Assembly: GCA_045110475.1 (NCBI GenBank)
Contig: JBGCGC010000042.1
Coordinates: 8,112-72,111, forward strand
Source: Granulosicoccus sp045110475
GTDB lineage: Bacteria > Pseudomonadota > Gammaproteobacteria > Granulosicoccales > Granulosicoccaceae
DNA: 64,000 bases
Direction: 5' to 3'
Shown here in pieces: positions 36,062 through 44,978 of this stretch. Numbering within the stretch: position 1 is the stretch's first letter; every line of letters begins with the position of its first letter. The position numbers were made by a program, and so were the translations under genes. The notes below the pieces were generated by a model, which was not told the origin of the DNA, searched no databases, and worked only from the letters and a program-made list of their open reading frames with translations.

Positions 36062-38989
36062 CTATAGGGCGTGAATGTCTAGTCCAAGTGCCTTGACGTC
36101 GCCTTGATCTGCGCGATTCTCACTGCTTACCACTCCGGTGCTTGCCTTATCGGCATCAAAGTAGGCATCTCCCACTCGCTTGAGATCATCCATTGAGACT
36201 TGCAAGATGCGTTGTCTGAATGCTCGACGCTTTTCGGCAGTGCGATCAAACAATTCTGCCTGATAGGCGCTGCGTGCCTCCCCGGCGGGTGAACCTGGCT
36301 TATCGATACCACTGACGACACTTAATATCGCTTCTTCCAGTTCACGGGCTTCATGTTGGGTGTTTTGCAACCACGAGATTGACTCATCAAAATCAGCCAG
36401 AGTCTCCGTTAGGCGTGGATCACGGTAGCTATAAAACCTGAACGAGGCCGTGTCAGCATCCTGAGACGCACCGCCACCGTAGGCGCCCCCGGTTTCCCGA
36501 ATGGCTCGATGCAAATAGCCGTTTCTCAGGAATGGGCCCAGCACTGCTAGCGCAGCGGCATCTTCATGCGAACTTGAAACGGTGGGGTACGCTTTTGCGC
36601 TGAAATTGACATCGGTACTGGTGGTCCACAATTGTTCAACCTTTTCTCTAACAGGCTGAGGAGCGAATGCCTTGAAATCGCTTACCAGTGGCGCTTGTCC
36701 GAAGACCTTTGTTAGGCTGTCCTGACAGGTCTGCAGGTTCTCGTCTTCGGCAACCACCATGAACTGTCGGGGCGCAGATTTAAGAATCTCGTGGATTTGC
36801 GCAAACCGCGCTGCAAGTTGATCCAGCTCACTTTTGGTGTTGAGTGAATCATCTAGCGTTTTGAGTGATCTAATACCAGCAAGGCCATTCTGTTCATGCG
36901 ACAGTCGTGCTGTCGGGCTCATGCCACTGGACGCTGCAAGCATGGCCAGAACATGACCGCTGCCGGTAATTCGCTGTTCTCTACTGGCTCGTGATTGTGA
37001 TACAAGCTCGCGGATTCTCGCGTGCTCATCGAAACGGACATCGGCAAGTGTGTCCAGCATCAACTGTGAAAGTGCGTCTGTATTGCGTAACAGTGCCTTT
37101 CCGCGTACCACCAGATAGCCTGAAACCGACTGCTCGTCATCAACGGCACCACGTTGCAGGGTGTAGGTACCAATGCCCCCTGTTACCGCCGCTTGCATGG
37201 ATTGCGTTTGCAGGTAATCGCGGCCACCCGATCCAAGCTCACCAACAAAATTTGTATATAGCGGAAGCAGGTTTTGCAGTTCCTCATTCATCTGTGGCAA
37301 TTGCAGCACAACGTGTTGATAGACAATACCGTTGGTTCCCTGCGCATAAAGTATCGCTGGCGCACCTCCAAGCGTTGTTGTGCTGCTGGACGGGATATGC
37401 AGGTCGGCTGGTACATCAGCCAGAGTGACTTTGGGCAAAATCTCTGGATCGTCTTCCTGTGTTTGTCGCTCTGCCAGTGCCTTGGCACGTTCGACGATGT
37501 TGCGAGTCTGGTCATCATTCAATGACTGTTTCATCATCGCAAGCCTTGCACGTTCAGCAAGATTGCGTCGTTCGCTGATTTGCGTATCGGGAGAAAGCGT
37601 CAGCGTCACTCGATGTGGGTTATCAAGAAGCAGCGTGCGGATGAGCCCCGGAATAAAATCGCGCTCTTGCGCTTCAACGCGAAGTTTCTCAAGCGCCGGG
37701 TCCAGATCGATAGCCGCCAGAGTGTCACCGCGCTGCATCGCAGCCGACAATCCGCTTAGTACCAGTTGCAAGCCGAATGGCATGCCGTCTCCACGGATCT
37801 CACGCTGACTCATCTCAAGTTGATGCAGCATGGCATCCACATCTTCCTGTGGTACACCATCACGCGCGATGGTTTCGAGGGTGTCAATGATGAGCTTCTC
37901 GGCCGCCATTGTGTTCTCAGGGTTCGAACCGTCCAGTCCACAGGCCATGACCATTTCCAGATTGCTATCTTCCAGGCCACACATGGGAGAGGGCGAGCTG
38001 CCCAAATCACTTTGCTCCAGCGCTTTCATCAAAGGTGATGCGCTGTTAGCCAGCAACACACTGGAAAGAAGGTCCGCACGAAGGCGCGCCTCCAGATCGA
38101 CGCTTTTGCCCAGTAGCCAGCCAACCACGATATGCGTCTTGTCTGCTGTGTCAGCTTCTTGTGTTGAATAGAATTCCTGAACGCGAACGGGTGCGTGGTA
38201 GCGTTTGGCCGGCTGCACGCTGATTGTTCTGTCCAGTTTTTCAAAGCGCTTGAGTACTTGTTCTTCAAATCGGCCCTGCAGTACCTCTGGAGCCAGATTG
38301 CCGTAGGTCATGAACACCGCGTTTGATGGATGGTAGTGCGTGTCATAAAAAGACTTTAGCTCGGCATAGCTCAGATCAGGGATATCCTCTGGATCGCCGC
38401 CGCTATTGAAGTGATAGGTGTTGTTCGGGAATAGATGCTTGCTCAGGGTTTGCCACAGAACACTGGTCGGGGCGCTCATCGCGCCTTTCATTTCGTTGAA
38501 GACAACACCTTTGAAAACAAGGTCGCTACTCGGATCATCCGGTTTTTCGAATTCCACCCGGTGGCCTTCCTGGGCGAAGTCCAGCTCGTGCAATCTGGAA
38601 AAAAACACCGCGTCGAGGTAGACATCAAGCAGGTTGAAAAAATCTTTTTCATTCTGGCTGGCGAACGGGTAGGCGGTCCAGTCGCTGGACGTAAACGCGT
38701 TCATGAATGTATTCAATGAACGTCTGATCATCATGAAGAAAGGATCGCGGACAGGATATTTTTCACTCCCGCACAACACGGTGTGTTCCAGAATATGGGC
38801 AACGCCTGTGGAATCGGTGGGGATGGTCCGAAGACCCACCAAAAAGACGTTCTCTGGATTGTCAGCTGCCAGATGCACATGCGAGGTGCCAGTAACGTTG
38901 TGTCGATATTCATGGACGTCAATGTCCAGAGACTGGATGTGCTCGCTTCGCACATGGACAAATGCTGGGTGGCTTACCGGCATATTCAT
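36062..38989 (-). CDS. M16C insulinase-family metallopeptidase (PreP-like)
   Basis: This 975-residue zinc peptidase resembles presequence protease. The inverted zinc motif HILEH lies at about residues 66-70, followed by CGSEKYPVRDPFF, a typical M16C segment. Three further M16-type domains follow; GGAYGGGASQD near residue 835 belongs to the C-terminal non-catalytic half. Members degrade short peptides within a closed chamber. There is no signal peptide, so it should act in the cytoplasm. An AGGAG lies 12 bp before the ATG. It converges on csrA. Confidence 0.93.
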   Translation of the reverse strand: MNMPVSHPAFVHVRSEHIQSLDIDVHEYRHNVTGTSHVHLAADNPENVFLVGLRTIPTDSTGVAHILEHTVLCGSEKYPVRDPFFMMIRRSLNTFMNAFTSSDWTAYPFASQNEKDFFNLLDVYLDAVFFSRLHELDFAQEGHRVEFEKPDDPSSDLVFKGVVFNEMKGAMSAPTSVLWQTLSKHLFPNNTYHFNSGGDPEDIPDLSYAELKSFYDTHYHPSNAVFMTYGNLAPEVLQGRFEEQVLKRFEKLDRTISVQPAKRYHAPVRVQEFYSTQEADTADKTHIVVGWLLGKSVDLEARLRADLLSSVLLANSASPLMKALEQSDLGSSPSPMCGLEDSNLEMVMACGLDGSNPENTMAAEKLIIDTLETIARDGVPQEDVDAMLHQLEMSQREIRGDGMPFGLQLVLSGLSAAMQRGDTLAAIDLDPALEKLRVEAQERDFIPGLIRTLLLDNPHRVTLTLSPDTQISERRNLAERARLAMMKQSLNDDQTRNIVERAKALAERQTQEDDPEILPKVTLADVPADLHIPSSSTTTLGGAPAILYAQGTNGIVYQHVVLQLPQMNEELQNLLPLYTNFVGELGSGGRDYLQTQSMQAAVTGGIGTYTLQRGAVDDEQSVSGYLVVRGKALLRNTDALSQLMLDTLADVRFDEHARIRELVSQSRASREQRITGSGHVLAMLAASSGMSPTARLSHEQNGLAGIRSLKTLDDSLNTKSELDQLAARFAQIHEILKSAPRQFMVVAEDENLQTCQDSLTKVFGQAPLVSDFKAFAPQPVREKVEQLWTTSTDVNFSAKAYPTVSSSHEDAAALAVLGPFLRNGYLHRAIRETGGAYGGGASQDADTASFRFYSYRDPRLTETLADFDESISWLQNTQHEARELEEAILSVVSGIDKPGSPAGEARSAYQAELFDRTAEKRRAFRQRILQVSMDDLKRVGDAYFDADKASTGVVSSENRADQGDVKALGLDIHAL

Positions 38990-39259
38990 TGTAGAGACAG
39001 ACTCCTGCTTGTCGGAAAACGTGATTGTGACGTAGTTCTGGCGCTTTGTACGTTTTTGGGAGTAACAGAGATGGCGTCGTCAGATTACCTGTTCGCGCAA
39101 GTGCACAGAGCCAGTTTTGCCAACTCAGTGCTTAGAATGGGGTTAAACAGGCCGTTACGCAAGAGACGCGTCGAGCGATCGTGTTTCTGAAAACATGCCG
39201 GGCGTTGTCGAACGGTAACAGCGTGCTCATGATCGTGCCCGTTGACTATAAGATTATCA
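38990..39259. other. Intergenic region between divergent genes
   Basis: This stretch precedes repeat copy E and separates the M16 peptidase from the pilin-like/ankyrin gene. I see no open frame with codon usage or a family match. TTGACT at 39242 followed by TATAAG is suggestive of promoter sequence, but the spacing is wrong for a single promoter. Confidence 0.5.
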
Positions 39260-39299
39260 AGGAGTCTGCGGGGCCGCCTCCGGCCGCGCAGGCTCCTAG
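39260..39299. repeat. Short palindromic repeat element, copy E
   Basis: This 40-bp unit runs from AGGAGTCTGCG to CTCCTAG, with a GGGGCCGCCTCCGGCC core. It is a joined-ends form like copy D but with the core in the opposite sense. It ends 15 bp before the TTG start of the ankyrin gene, so its hairpin would lie in that gene's leader. No gene stop is formed here. Confidence 0.72.
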
Positions 39300-39314
39300 C
39301 CCTGCGAGAGTCGT

Positions 39315-41072
39315 TTGAAGCTGCTGATCATATTGCTTGCCATGCTTGGAACCTTCGTTGGCGCGGCTTACAGCTGGCACAAACGGGGGCTCCTGGTAGA
39401 GGCCGCCCTGTTGTCCGAAGCCTTCGAACTTGCCACACCTGTGAAGTTGAGGGTTGCCGCCCACTACCAGCGTGAAGGTATTATGCCTGGCGACAACAAC
39501 GACCTCGGTTTGCCTCCACCGAAGAGCGTGTTTGGCACGAGTGTAAAACGCGTTGCGGTTAACCGCGGTGGCGTACTCATCGTGGATTTTGAAGACAGAA
39601 TCGGTGAGCGAGCCATGACCTTCACACCGGCTATCAGCTCAGTCGGCGGCCTGTTGAATTGGAACTGCACCAGCGATTCGGTTGATCGTGCTGTTCTGGA
39701 GCTGCTTAAACCTGAATGCATCTACCATCCTGCAACCGACGCCAGTCATCTCATGCATGCGATTGCCAACGAGGATGCTCCGGCCGTAGATTCCTGGCTG
39801 CAGGCAGGCGTCGACCCTGATTCGTTAGTCAATGGAAACACGCCACTGATGCTGGCTGCCAAAATTGGCGACACGGACATTGTTAACAGTCTGATAGTCG
39901 CAGGTGCGACCATAGAAAAAATGGCACTTGGTTCTGAGCGACGATCACCGTTGATGGTTGCGATAACCAGTAATAATGCCGGGGTTGTAGCGTACCTTCT
40001 GAGTAAAGGTGCATCGGTGGCTACAAAGGACTACCGGGGCATGAGTGCCATGGACCACGCGATCGTCACCGATCAACGTCTGGGTGGTGAGCAGTTTGCC
40101 ATGATGGTATCCGCCAGCTCCAGCCCTCGATTCACCAGTAGCGCTGACATCACGGTTAGCGCTCTTGTAGACAAGAAAGCTGAAAACAAGCGTATGAGAG
40201 CGCTTTATCAGGAATATCGCTTTGCCGCAGATACCTGTCATGCGCAACGTCTGAGTTCTTTGTTATCTGCAGAGGATGAACTTTCTACTAATGAAATGGT
40301 AAACGGTGTTGCATTGCTGGAAACTATACGCAGGCCGGAATGTGCGCAGATCCTTGCCGCTCACCTGCAGACGAAAGACAGTTACGTGAGATCTGCGCGG
40401 GCGCATCTTGCGGATCGTGTGCAACGCTGTGATGTGACAGGCGTTGCTCGTACGCTCGACGACAATCCTGCTTTGGATGTCATGCATCCCCACATCGGTT
40501 CCAGCCCTCTCGAATTGTCCGTAAACGCCGGTTGTTATTCCGTACTCCGCCTTATGGTGAGGGAGCAGAACCTGACTGGCAAACTCGATGAAGACATAAT
40601 CGTCAGGGCGATTGCACGAGCACCTCAACAAACCTTATTGAAGCTTGTAGGCAATTTGATTGCAGCTGAGGCTAACGTTAATGGTGTTGATCAATTTGGT
40701 CAATCGCCGCTAGCAGTGGCTATTGCCATGGAGCAGCCAGTGGTTGCCAAGTTTTTACTGGATGCAGGTGCTTCGTTAAATCAGAAAACCAGTAATGGCT
40801 CCTATCCGGTGATAGAAGCCACCAAGAAGGGCTATGAGCATCTGGCTTTGCAGATGGTGAGCGATGGTGCCAATCTGAACGCGCGGGATCAACTTGGACG
40901 CACCGCCTTGTTTGCGGCTGTCAGTCGGGGTCAGCCGCGCCTCGTACAGGCCCTGATACAAGCTGGCGCAAACATTCGTATCACTGACTCCAACGGTATT
41001 AATCCTGTTGTACTGGCAGAGAGTCATGACCACAAATTGATAAAAAGTCTGCTGATTGCCAGCATCGACTGA
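39315..41072 (+). CDS. Pilin-like domain fused to ankyrin repeats
   Basis: This is a 585-residue envelope protein. A hydrophobic N-terminal helix (MKLLIILLAMLGTFVG) is followed by a segment aligning by eye with type IV pilin: LLVEAALLSEAFELATPVKL, then AHYQREGIMPGDN, ending in NWNCTSDS...LLKPEC, the two cysteines of the pilin disulfide loop. The prepilin peptidase site (GFTLIE) is absent. From about residue 140, ankyrin repeats take over, clearest at PLMLAAKIGDTDIVNSLI and in the last four repeats. The start is TTG with only a weak GAG upstream. Repeat copy E lies in its leader. Function unknown. Confidence 0.8.
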   Translation: MKLLIILLAMLGTFVGAAYSWHKRGLLVEAALLSEAFELATPVKLRVAAHYQREGIMPGDNNDLGLPPPKSVFGTSVKRVAVNRGGVLIVDFEDRIGERAMTFTPAISSVGGLLNWNCTSDSVDRAVLELLKPECIYHPATDASHLMHAIANEDAPAVDSWLQAGVDPDSLVNGNTPLMLAAKIGDTDIVNSLIVAGATIEKMALGSERRSPLMVAITSNNAGVVAYLLSKGASVATKDYRGMSAMDHAIVTDQRLGGEQFAMMVSASSSPRFTSSADITVSALVDKKAENKRMRALYQEYRFAADTCHAQRLSSLLSAEDELSTNEMVNGVALLETIRRPECAQILAAHLQTKDSYVRSARAHLADRVQRCDVTGVARTLDDNPALDVMHPHIGSSPLELSVNAGCYSVLRLMVREQNLTGKLDEDIIVRAIARAPQQTLLKLVGNLIAAEANVNGVDQFGQSPLAVAIAMEQPVVAKFLLDAGASLNQKTSNGSYPVIEATKKGYEHLALQMVSDGANLNARDQLGRTALFAAVSRGQPRLVQALIQAGANIRITDSNGINPVVLAESHDHKLIKSLLIASID

Positions 41073-41075
41073 ATA

Positions 41076-42584
41076 CTATTCCAGCTTTAAGGTACCCATC
41101 AAGGATGGATCGCTGAGCGTCCCGTCCACGTCCACATCAATTCTTTGCGGGTGCTTCCAGCCCCACTTTGAATCACGTCCAAGACCATCATCATCATCGT
41201 TGATCTGAAGCTCGAATCCAAATGGCGCGTTGCTGCTTATTCCGGCAGAATCCAGTGGAATCAGAAGTTCATACACGTCCTGTTCGTAGTTGCGTCGTCG
41301 AAGTCCATCGGGGCCTATGCCAGGTCCTGTCGAAAATTTGATTTCCAGAGGCATGGAGGATGAGTTAGGTCCAGCAATATCACCGGCAGAGACGCCGCGT
41401 TTTGAGGCACCTTCACCGGCTTCGCGCAGAGGGATAATTCGATGAAAATCATCAAGGCCGTAAAATGGTGTCTTACTGTTGTCAGCATCCAGAAACAATT
41501 CGAGACTGTCATCATTTATGAGGCTTGAACCTGAGTCGCGCTCGCGCTTGCCGTCGTCGTCCACAATCACAACCACGTAAAGATTGACCCCATCGTGCAT
41601 TGCAGCCCAGCGGCGGTAGGGGACGTTGCCTGTGGTTTCGGCGTTGATATCAATCATCAGCCTATCTATGCTAAGTGCAGACCCGCTCATATCTGATTGC
41701 ACCGCTTGCGCCCATTCACCAGAAAATCGATTGTCTGGGCCGAGCGTGACGCCAAGCCCATCGATGCCGGGCGCGTCAGTCTGACTGATGCGGGGAACAA
41801 TAACATCGGCAGTGGCAGGTAGTGTCGGTGCTGTTTCCGGGTCGGTGATAGGCTCGTCAATAGCATCGGTCAGGGAATTGTTAATATCGCTGATCAATTC
41901 TTCACTTGTTATGCTGTCGGTGCTGTCGGTGCTGTCGGTGCTGTCGGTGCTGTCGGTGCTGTCGGTACTCTCACTGCTCTCAGTCGCTGGCGGTTCGAAC
42001 GCAACAATGCCATCAGACTCTTCACTTGGAATGCTTGTGTTATCGACCTCGTCAGGCGCATTGTCAGACGGCAAGGAATTCGGGGCAACCTGCTGACTAT
42101 TGGGACCAAACGGGTTGGTACCGTTCCGGCGTTCGTCAAAGTTGCTCCGACCATCGTTATCAGCATCAAACTGCTCCTCGCTGTATTCACTTTCGTTTCC
42201 TCTACGTGCGGAGCCGTCCCTGCCAACCGACAAATCAAATGTCAGGCTGGTAAGCGGTAGATTCTGATTGTTGAATCGCTCTGTCCATGTGACAGTTACC
42301 TTGTATACCGCATCTGTCTGAAGGTTGATGAAACCAGCCCACCGCTTGGGGCTCGTTTGGACAATGGTGACTCTGGCCCCATTGGACAATGTAACAACAG
42401 GGGATACCAGCGGTGGGCTTGCGGCATCGGAGAAATCGAAGAAACTCGCTTGCTCAATACTATCCGGCACCTCGAAGCCCAGCTCTGGATTTTCATCCAG
42501 TGTGGTTGTTGTGCCTTCATCTGAGCATGCCACCAGAAGCAATGACAGAGAAATTGCCACAACACTGTTTAAAAAATATTTCAT
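41076..42584 (-). CDS. Lipoprotein with CBM9/DOMON-like domain
   Basis: This is a 502-residue outer-envelope lipoprotein. The signal peptide ends in LLLVAC (lipobox). A Thr/Asp/Ser linker near residue 205 contains six TDS repeats. A calcium-binding thrombospondin-3-like segment (DADNDGRSNFDERRNG) comes before it. The C-terminal 200 residues resemble CBM9 or DOMON-like sugar/heme-binding domains (VNLYVVVIVDDD, NDDSLELFLDADNS). It follows a secreted-protein gene 35 bp upstream, so the two probably form an operon. No catalytic residues are recognised. Confidence 0.78.
   Translation of the reverse strand: MKYFLNSVVAISLSLLLVACSDEGTTTTLDENPELGFEVPDSIEQASFFDFSDAASPPLVSPVVTLSNGARVTIVQTSPKRWAGFINLQTDAVYKVTVTWTERFNNQNLPLTSLTFDLSVGRDGSARRGNESEYSEEQFDADNDGRSNFDERRNGTNPFGPNSQQVAPNSLPSDNAPDEVDNTSIPSEESDGIVAFEPPATESSESTDSTDSTDSTDSTDSTDSITSEELISDINNSLTDAIDEPITDPETAPTLPATADVIVPRISQTDAPGIDGLGVTLGPDNRFSGEWAQAVQSDMSGSALSIDRLMIDINAETTGNVPYRRWAAMHDGVNLYVVVIVDDDGKRERDSGSSLINDDSLELFLDADNSKTPFYGLDDFHRIIPLREAGEGASKRGVSAGDIAGPNSSSMPLEIKFSTGPGIGPDGLRRRNYEQDVYELLIPLDSAGISSNAPFGFELQINDDDDGLGRDSKWGWKHPQRIDVDVDGTLSDPSLMGTLKLE
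41913..41966 (-). repeat. Six perfect 9-bp repeats coding for a TDS linker
   Basis: GCTGTCGGT is repeated six times in tandem inside the lipoprotein gene, giving a Thr-Asp-Ser linker. Since the unit is 9 bp, gain or loss of copies keeps the frame and changes only linker length. Perfect identity of the copies points to recent expansion. Confidence 0.95.
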
Positions 42585-42619
42585 TACTTTTCCCGGGCTT
42601 GCCTTAATGCTCGAAATGA

Positions 42620-43258
42620 TTAATCTTCGAATGTGAAAGTGACCGGCACGACTTCGATATCTTCTCCATCGCTGTCCAGAGAACTGGCGATAGCACCCAG
42701 AGCGACGACGCCGAGTGTGACTTGAAACCAGGTTCTTTTGTAGAAGGGTTCGGTCGTGGCCACAGCACGGGTCCTTTCAAGTGGCGTGCTTCCATCATCT
42801 TTGGCTAGTGGTTCTATGCGTTGCCCGGCAGCGGGTGTTAGCGAGCGGCTGTACGGGTCGAAGGAGAATCCGCTAACGGTGCGGTTTTCAGCACTGTCTC
42901 TTGCCTGAATGTAGTATTCGATAGGCCGAAGATCGTTGGGGTCGGTAGCGAGTGTGGCCGTGTAGAAACCGCTTGATCCCAACGGGCGCATCGGCGCTTC
43001 GTTGTAGCCCTGATCACCCTGACGTCTGTAGTAGAGGGTGGCGCTAAGCAGCTCTGTTTCTTCGGCAATCTGTACAGTAAATACCTGCGAACTCGTGGCT
43101 CGTGTCTCGACAAGCTCTTCGATCTCAATAATGGGTGGTGAGGTATCAGTTTGCGAGCCTTGCGCCAGAATATTGCCGCATTGTAGCAAGCAAGTGATGC
43201 CGATCAGCCAGGAGCTGAAGCGCTGGCGGCAGCGACTCGTTGAAGATAGCATTGTCAT
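42620..43258 (-). CDS. Exported protein with C-terminal membrane helix
   Basis: This 212-residue protein is of unknown family. The signal-like N-terminus (SSWLIGITCLLQCGNILAQ) is followed by an Ig-like beta region: ETELLSATLYYRRQ, then YTATL and IEYYIQARDSAENR, as seen in FN3/Ig modules of envelope proteins. A single helix (WFQVTLGVVALGAIASSL) lies near the C-terminus, then an acidic tail. It sits 35 bp upstream of the CBM9-like lipoprotein gene and probably shares its transcript. Confidence 0.7.
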   Translation of the reverse strand: MTMLSSTSRCRQRFSSWLIGITCLLQCGNILAQGSQTDTSPPIIEIEELVETRATSSQVFTVQIAEETELLSATLYYRRQGDQGYNEAPMRPLGSSGFYTATLATDPNDLRPIEYYIQARDSAENRTVSGFSFDPYSRSLTPAAGQRIEPLAKDDGSTPLERTRAVATTEPFYKRTWFQVTLGVVALGAIASSLDSDGEDIEVVPVTFTFED

Positions 43259-43886
43259 CTGGAGTTCCTTGCCTTCACAACAACTGGACTTCGAAAATCG
43301 AAGCGCTCGATAAGTCGACGGATGTTAATGTCGACACGGGTCTGGTACTCCTCACTCGACAACGGTCTCGACAGAAAGTTGCACATGTCTTTGGCCTGTC
43401 GGTCACGCGGGAATATCAACACCACAGCCGCTAGTATACGAAACCTTGTGACACTTGCCGTGATCAATGCATCGGTTCCGAGGCTGCGAACCGTGAAAAG
43501 GCGTCTATTAGTCAAATCTATACGGCAGTTGCGCTTTTTTTGCAGCCGGCATCCGGCATGAGTCTTTGTGCTGTATGGATAGACCAGTTGTTGTGTTTCA
43601 AGGTCGTCTTCTGGTCACGGGAGTAGCAGCAATGTGCGATTAATCACGGACAGAAAAGTCTGGATTGCTTGCAAGCGTTGGATTGAAAGCGAACCCGGAT
43701 TGCTGTGCTTTTGTGGCCTTGCGGCTTGCGTTATGCTTACAGGCTGAGGTCACGCAGGTAAAGTGCCAGTCGTTTGTGCAAATTTACCAGACGCGGCGTG
43801 GAATGACGTGTCACGATACAGGATGACATGACTGTCACATTAGCTATTTCAGCCATCAGTTTTTTATCAAGGGTTCGAACATCTGC
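43259..43886. other. Intergenic region upstream of TRAP binding protein
   Basis: This 628-bp stretch has no gene I can support. An 86-codon minus-strand frame (43255-43515) overlaps the next gene by ATGA but has no recognisable family or ribosome site. Near the right end, two TGAC/GTCA near-palindromes lie 15 bp apart. The region probably carries divergent promoters for the 43258 and 43887 genes. Confidence 0.5.
43804..43837. promoter_or_regulatory. Paired TGAC/GTCA near-palindromes before TRAP binding protein
   Basis: TGACGTGTCA (43804-43813) and TGACTGTCA (43829-43837) lie 50-85 bp before the TRAP binding-protein start. Two similar half-palindromes about 24 bp centre to centre suggest an operator for a dimeric repressor or activator. 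The regulator is unknown. Confidence 0.35.
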
Positions 43887-44969
43887 ATGAAGCGTCGAGA
43901 ATTCATCCAACAGGCATCAGCCATCGGTACGGTCTCCACCACCGCACTGATTACCGGTGCTCCGGCGATTGCCAGTGGCAAGATTGAATGGAAACTACCC
44001 ACCTCTTTTCCGGTGAAGGCACCTGGAATCGGTACTAATGTCAGCAGTTTTGCCGCTCGCGTTGCTGCAATGTCTAATGGTCGGCTGACGTTCAGGATTT
44101 ATTCCGGTGGCGAGATGGTTCCGCCGTTTGGTGTCGAAGAGTCTGTACAGCAGGGAATTGCCGAAATAGGCCATTCCACTCCCTACTACGCCGCTGGCAA
44201 GAATCCGGCGCTGAATTTTTTCAGTACGGTGCCATTTGGCATGTCAGCCACCGAGCATGTTGCCTGGTTGCGTTTTGGTGGTGGGCAGGCGCTGTGGGAA
44301 AAATTATATGCGCAACGCGGCCTCATTCCTTTCTACTCTGGAAATAGCGGCACTCAAAGCGGTGGCTGGTTCAGCAAGCCGGTCAACTCGCTGGATGACC
44401 TCAAGGGGCTGACCATGCGCATTGCAGGTCTGGGAGGTGAGGCGATGCGTTCTCTGGGTGTCAATGCTGTATTGCTGTCGCCACCGGAGATCTTCCCGGC
44501 TTTTAAATCCGGGGCAATTGATGCCGCAGAGTGGGTCGGACCCATGCTAGACCAGTCTTTTGGATTGCACGAGCTTGCCAAGCTGTGCTACATCCCGGCG
44601 TTCCATGAACCTGCAGCAGCGCTTGAGATCGTTGTCAATGCCGACGCCTACAACGAATTGCCGGCAGACCTGCAAGCCATTATCGCCAATGCTGCGGAGG
44701 CAAGCTCGGTAGAGACGCTTGCGCAGTTTGACTATTTCAATGCTCAGGCCATGATTGAATTGAAAGAGGCGGGTGTCGAGTTCCGTGAGTATCCTGACGA
44801 TGTGGTATCGGCACTGCGTGATGCGACAGCCGTAGTTATGACAGATCTCGCGCAGGAAAACGAAGACTTCAATGAAGTTATGCTGAGCTATAACGCGTAC
44901 CTGGAAGTGGCCCGCGACTATGCCAACATGATGCAAGGTGCCATGTATCGTCAACGTACCGTTCAATAA
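43887..44969 (+). CDS. TRAP-type solute-binding protein (DctP/TakP family)
   Basis: This 360-residue periplasmic binding protein begins MKRREFIQQASAIGTVS, a Tat-like signal, and ends its leader near APAIAS. The DctP fold is recognised by FRIYSGGEMVPPFGVEESVQ and the ligand-contact segment LKGLTMRIAGLGGE. It resembles TakP-type proteins that bind 2-oxo or hydroxy acids. No DctQ/DctM gene is linked, so it either works with a remote permease or has another role. The next gene, an acyl-CoA synthetase, begins 9 bp later, suggesting the imported acid is converted to a CoA ester. Confidence 0.92.
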   Translation: MKRREFIQQASAIGTVSTTALITGAPAIASGKIEWKLPTSFPVKAPGIGTNVSSFAARVAAMSNGRLTFRIYSGGEMVPPFGVEESVQQGIAEIGHSTPYYAAGKNPALNFFSTVPFGMSATEHVAWLRFGGGQALWEKLYAQRGLIPFYSGNSGTQSGGWFSKPVNSLDDLKGLTMRIAGLGGEAMRSLGVNAVLLSPPEIFPAFKSGAIDAAEWVGPMLDQSFGLHELAKLCYIPAFHEPAAALEIVVNADAYNELPADLQAIIANAAEASSVETLAQFDYFNAQAMIELKEAGVEFREYPDDVVSALRDATAVVMTDLAQENEDFNEVMLSYNAYLEVARDYANMMQGAMYRQRTVQ

Positions 44970-44978
44970 AAAACCATT

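Noticed and set aside
36991..37428. 145-codon plus-strand frame
   Set aside because: It lies wholly inside the M16 peptidase gene on the opposite strand and has no recognisable domain.
37919..37934. GGGTTCGAACC resembling a tRNA T-arm
   Set aside because: It lies inside the M16 peptidase coding sequence and has no matching acceptor, D or anticodon stem.
41906..42253. Cys/Arg-rich plus-strand frame
   Set aside because: It is the antisense reading of the nine-base TDS repeat in the lipoprotein gene.
43255..43515. 86-codon minus-strand frame with an ATGA overlap to the next gene
   Set aside because: No ribosome site, no family resemblance and an Arg-rich composition typical of a chance frame; the overlap alone is not enough.
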